In this document: in pieces, positions 61,269 through 64,000 of the stretch
How positions within the stretch are numbered: position 1 is the first letter of the stretch
How the letters are laid out: each line of letters begins with the position of its first letter
NCBI RefSeq assembly: GCF_002088275.1
Contig: NZ_AQQS01000004.1
Coordinates: 145,988-209,987, forward strand
DNA from: Aurantimonas sp. 22II-16-19i
Lineage (GTDB): Bacteria > Pseudomonadota > Alphaproteobacteria > Rhizobiales > Rhizobiaceae
Direction: 5' to 3'
Length of the DNA: 64,000 nt
Notes under the pieces: model-generated
What the model was told of the DNA's origin: nothing
Database searches by the model: none
The model's input: the letters and a program-made list of their open reading frames with translations, nothing else
Position numbers and translations under genes: made by a program

Positions 61269-63074
61269 ATGACCGACCTGCCGACCGTTCTCGATTTCGC
61301 CAGCCTCAGCGCCCTCTACGCCGCCGGCACCACGCCCGCCGAGGTGATGGCCGCCGTCGCGGACCGTATGGAAAGCTGCGATCCTGCCGCCTTCATCGCC
61401 AGGCGCACCCGCGCCGACATCCTCGCCGACGTCGAGGCGCTGCTGGCCCGTGCGCCGGAACCGAACAGCCTGCCGCTCTGGGGGATGCCCTTCGCGGTGA
61501 AGGACAATATCGACGTCGCGGGTCTTCCCACCACCGCCGGCTGTCCGGACTACGCCTATCACCCGGCGGCCGACGCCACCGTCGTCAAGCGGCTGCGCGA
61601 GGCGGGCGCGATCCTCATCGGCAAGACCAATCTCGACCAGTTCGCCACCGGCCTCAACGGCACGCGCTCGCCCTATGGCGCGCCGCGCTGCGTTTTCGAC
61701 GCGTCCTACGTGTCCGGCGGGTCGAGTTCGGGATCGGCGGTGGTCGTCGCCGCCGGCGTCGCGGCCTTCGCGCTGGGCACCGACACCGCCGGATCGGGCC
61801 GGGTCCCGGCGGCCTTCAACAACATCGTCGGCATCAAGCCCTCGCCGGGCCGCGTGTCCACCACCGGCGTCGTGCCGGCCTGCCGGTCGATCGACGTCGT
61901 CACCGTCTTCGCGGCGAGCGTCGCCGACGGCATGGCGGCGCGGCGGATCGCGGAAGGGTTCGATCCGGCCGACGCCTATGCCCGCCGCTTTGCCGACGAA
62001 GCTTTGCCGCGGACGCTGCGGATCGGCGTTCCGGGCGAGGACGAGCGGGAATTTTTCGGCAACGACGCCTATCGGGCGCTTTACGACGCCGCGATCGAGC
62101 GGGCCGAGGCCCTCGGCGCGACGATCGTCACGTTCGACTACCGGCCGTTCCGCGAGGCGGCGGCGCTGCTCTACGAGGGGCCCTGGGTGGCCGAGCGCCT
62201 CGCCGCGATCGAGCCGTTCCTGAACGAGCGGCCGGACAGCCTCGATCCCACCGTGCGCAGGATCATCGAGGGCGGGCGAGCCATGACCGCCGCCGACGCC
62301 TTTCGCGGCGCCTACCGGCTGGAGGCGCTGCGCCGGGAAGCCGAGGCGGAATGGGCGAAGGTCGACGGCCTGATGCTGCCGACCTCGCCGGACATCCAGA
62401 CCGTCGCGGCGATGCGGGCCGATCCGGTCGCGCTGAACGCCCGCTTCGGCCGCTTCACCAACTTCGCCAATTTCTTCGGCTGCGCCGCCATCGCCGTGCC
62501 CGCGGGCTTCACCGAGGCGGGGCTCCCCTTCGGCGTCCAGCTTGTCGCCCCGCGCGACACCGACGAGGCGCTCGGCGCCTTTGCGGCCGCCCTGCACCAG
62601 GCGGCCGGCTGCGGCGCCGGGCTCGATCGCGGCTTCGCGCCGCCGGCTCAGGCGACGGCTTCGCAGGCAGAGGACGACCGGCTGCAGATCGCCGTCGTCG
62701 GCGCCCATCTCGCCGGGATGGTCCTCAACCACGAACTGACCGGACGCGGCGCGAGCTTCGTGCGGGCGGCGAGGACCGCGGCCGACTACCGGCTCTTCGC
62801 CCTCGACACGTCGCCGCCCAAGCCCGGGCTGGTCCGCGAGCCGGGCTTCGGCGGCGCGGGGATCGCCGTGGAGATCTGGTCGCTCGGGGCGGCGGCCTTC
62901 GGCGATTTCGTCGCCGCCATTCCGGCCCCCCTCGGCATCGGCAAGCTGGCCCTCGACGACGGATCGAGCCTGCCCGGCTTCATCTGCGAGCCTGCGGGCC
63001 TTGCCGGCGCGAGCGAGATCACCGCCTTCGGAGGATGGAAAAACTACCTGACATCGCGCAACAGTGGCGCGTGA
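61269..63074 (+). CDS. atzF: Allophanate hydrolase (AtzF/TrzF)
   Basis: A 601-residue two-domain enzyme. The N-terminal amidase-signature domain (about 1-450) has the Ser-cisSer-Lys triad: K78 (PFAVKDNID), S152 (GGSSSGSAV) and S176 (DTAGSGRVPAAFNN). Each is 13 residues before the Pseudomonas ADP AtzF positions (K91, S165, S189). A linker leads to the C-terminal AtzF/DUR1-type domain (IAVVGAHLAGMVLNHELTG to SEITAFGGWKNYL), which completes the decarboxylation. It converts allophanate to two ammonia and two CO2. Length fits AtzF (about 605), and there is no biotin-carboxylase part, so it is not urea amidolyase. A strong GGGGAGGGGAGAC site precedes the ATG. Confidence 0.94.
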   Translation: MTDLPTVLDFASLSALYAAGTTPAEVMAAVADRMESCDPAAFIARRTRADILADVEALLARAPEPNSLPLWGMPFAVKDNIDVAGLPTTAGCPDYAYHPAADATVVKRLREAGAILIGKTNLDQFATGLNGTRSPYGAPRCVFDASYVSGGSSSGSAVVVAAGVAAFALGTDTAGSGRVPAAFNNIVGIKPSPGRVSTTGVVPACRSIDVVTVFAASVADGMAARRIAEGFDPADAYARRFADEALPRTLRIGVPGEDEREFFGNDAYRALYDAAIERAEALGATIVTFDYRPFREAAALLYEGPWVAERLAAIEPFLNERPDSLDPTVRRIIEGGRAMTAADAFRGAYRLEALRREAEAEWAKVDGLMLPTSPDIQTVAAMRADPVALNARFGRFTNFANFFGCAAIAVPAGFTEAGLPFGVQLVAPRDTDEALGAFAAALHQAAGCGAGLDRGFAPPAQATASQAEDDRLQIAVVGAHLAGMVLNHELTGRGASFVRAARTAADYRLFALDTSPPKPGLVREPGFGGAGIAVEIWSLGAAAFGDFVAAIPAPLGIGKLALDDGSSLPGFICEPAGLAGASEITAFGGWKNYLTSRNSGA

Positions 63075-63139
63075 GATCCGCCTGCCGTGACGGCCCCCTA
63101 TAACCAGGCCCGTGACGAGCCCCCGGTGACGAGAGCGTT

Positions 63140-63793
63140 GTGAAGAAGCGTACCCAGGCCGACATGATCCGCGAGGCCCTCGCCGACAGGATCGTCCACG
63201 GCTATCTGAAGCCCGGCGATCCCCTCGACGAGACCTCGCTCGCCGCCGAATTCGGCGTTTCGCGCACGCCGATCCGGGAAGCCTTGCGCCAGCTCGAGAC
63301 GAACGGGCTGGCGCTGTCGCGGCCGCATCGGGGCGCCATCGTCACCCGGCTCTCGGCGGTCCAGCTCGACGAGACCTTCGTCGTCATGGCCGAACTCGAG
63401 GCGTTGTCGGCGCGGCTGTGCGCGACGGCACTGGCGGGCGAGGCGCTGCACCGCCTGCAGAGCCTGCACGACGGCGGGGCGGAAGCGGCCCGGGCGGGCG
63501 ACGTCGCCGCCTACCGGCTGCACAACGAGCGCTTCCATGCGGCGATCTATGCCGGCTCGGGCAACGCCTTCCTGCAAGAGACCGCGCTCGCCGTCCGCCG
63601 CCGCCTCGCACCCTTCCGCAACCTGCAGTTCGAGGCCTTCCGGCGGCCGGAACTGTCGCACCGCGAACACGCCGTGATCGTCGACGCGATCATCGCGGGC
63701 GACGGCGACAAGGCCGCCACTGCCATGCGAGACCACATTCTGATCGTGCGCGAGGCGGTGGATCTGGTGGAACTGGCGGAGGCGAGGCCGTAG
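63140..63793 (+). CDS. GntR-family regulator with FCD domain
   Basis: A 217-residue regulator. The winged helix reads TQADMIREALADRIVHGYLKP, LDETSLAAEFGVSRTPIREALRQL, then GLALSRPHRGAIVTRL. The FCD ligand domain carries the metal-site histidines and acidic residues (NERFHAAIY, SHREHAVIVDAI, MRDHILIV). Start GTG at 63140 (VKKRTQADM). It lies 65 bp after atzF at the end of the operon and is the likely repressor of it. Two identical palindromes (51744 and 51844) upstream of the first gene are candidate binding sites. No such palindrome precedes the gntR gene itself. Effector probably a pathway intermediate. Confidence 0.93.
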   Translation: MKKRTQADMIREALADRIVHGYLKPGDPLDETSLAAEFGVSRTPIREALRQLETNGLALSRPHRGAIVTRLSAVQLDETFVVMAELEALSARLCATALAGEALHRLQSLHDGGAEAARAGDVAAYRLHNERFHAAIYAGSGNAFLQETALAVRRRLAPFRNLQFEAFRRPELSHREHAVIVDAIIAGDGDKAATAMRDHILIVREAVDLVELAEARP

Positions 63794-64000
63794 GGTCGCG
63801 CCGCCGGCGTGCGCCAGTTCGGTCTGTTGAACGCGCCCGATCCGACGTCAGGGGGGTATCTTGCGAACGCCAAGTACTTCTGTGAGTTCCACCGTCGACC
63901 CAATGGACCCATGGCAACTGAAGCCCTCTGCAGTCTATGTTCGATTTGGACTAGTGGATTAACCGAGACAAAAGCATCCCTTTGGGGATTCCAACGCGCC
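63794..64000. other. Intergenic tail of the window
   Basis: After the gntR stop the sequence becomes visibly less GC-rich. A short inverted repeat (ATCCC-TTTG-GGGAT) lies near 63976-63990. No gene can be supported in these 207 bases. Confidence 0.5.

Noticed and set aside
63794..64000. Partial gene at the right edge (frames reading NAPDPTSGGYLANAKYFCEF)
   Set aside because: Too short, no start site or domain; compatible with chance.

Overview
The window is a high-GC chromosome segment from an alphaproteobacterium, most likely of the order Hyphomicrobiales (Rhizobiales). The evidence is a 2,862-residue cyclic beta-1,2-glucan synthase, a HrcA/CIRCE-controlled groESL, the short palindromic intergenic repeats common in that order, a DUF1488 protein, and catabolic genes closest to recognised rhizobial enzymes. 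Genus cannot be set from sequence alone.

Layout. 0-2.6 kb: start of groEL, groES with its CIRCE operator, a DUF1488 protein, a cold-shock protein with a folded leader, a palindromic repeat and two small basic proteins. 2.7-11.3 kb: the glucan synthase gene, ended by a strong hairpin that is also the head of a repeat (second copy at 40.1 kb). 11.7-14.3 kb: tRNA-Ala(GGC) and a B12/radical-SAM protein of the RiPP-maturation type with no obvious precursor. 14.5-18.4 kb: dnaX-ybaB-recR and a parDE-type toxin-antitoxin pair. 18.4-22.8 kb: a hydroxycinnamate (ferulate)-type cluster (CoA ligase, crotonase, MarR regulator, amidohydrolase). 22.9-25.7 kb: an ammonium transporter with a sigma-54 promoter and an MDR oxidoreductase. 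25.7-29.4 kb: a decayed DUF4396 gene, rpsU, a cytochrome P450 and a thioesterase. 29.6-32.0 kb: gyrB. 32.3-36.5 kb: SDR, peroxiredoxin-like and GST genes divergent from a LysR regulator, then a 6-oxocamphor-hydrolase-like crotonase. 37.0-42.7 kb: a TetR/cupin pair, a sorbosone-dehydrogenase-like protein, transposase debris and a two-component system. 42.9-47.1 kb: an FtsX/MacB-type exporter and two small secreted proteins. 47.4-51.7 kb: an IS256 remnant, a membrane-anchored EEP-fold protein and an unusual patatin-like protein.

51.7-63.8 kb holds the most coherent system. A BMP-type ABC importer (binding protein, two permeases, ATPase) is interleaved with formamidase, biuret hydrolase, cyanuric acid hydrolase, a second isochorismatase-like hydrolase, a cupin, allophanate hydrolase and a GntR/FCD regulator. 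Together they read as a complete import-to-ammonia route for cyanuric acid, with biuret and allophanate as intermediates. Two identical 14-bp palindromes 100 bp apart precede the first gene and are probable operators. The catalytic residues of the three core hydrolases are all present.

Assignments rest on reading the translated sequence and on remembered family hallmarks; no database search was run. Promoter and operator calls are motif matches only.
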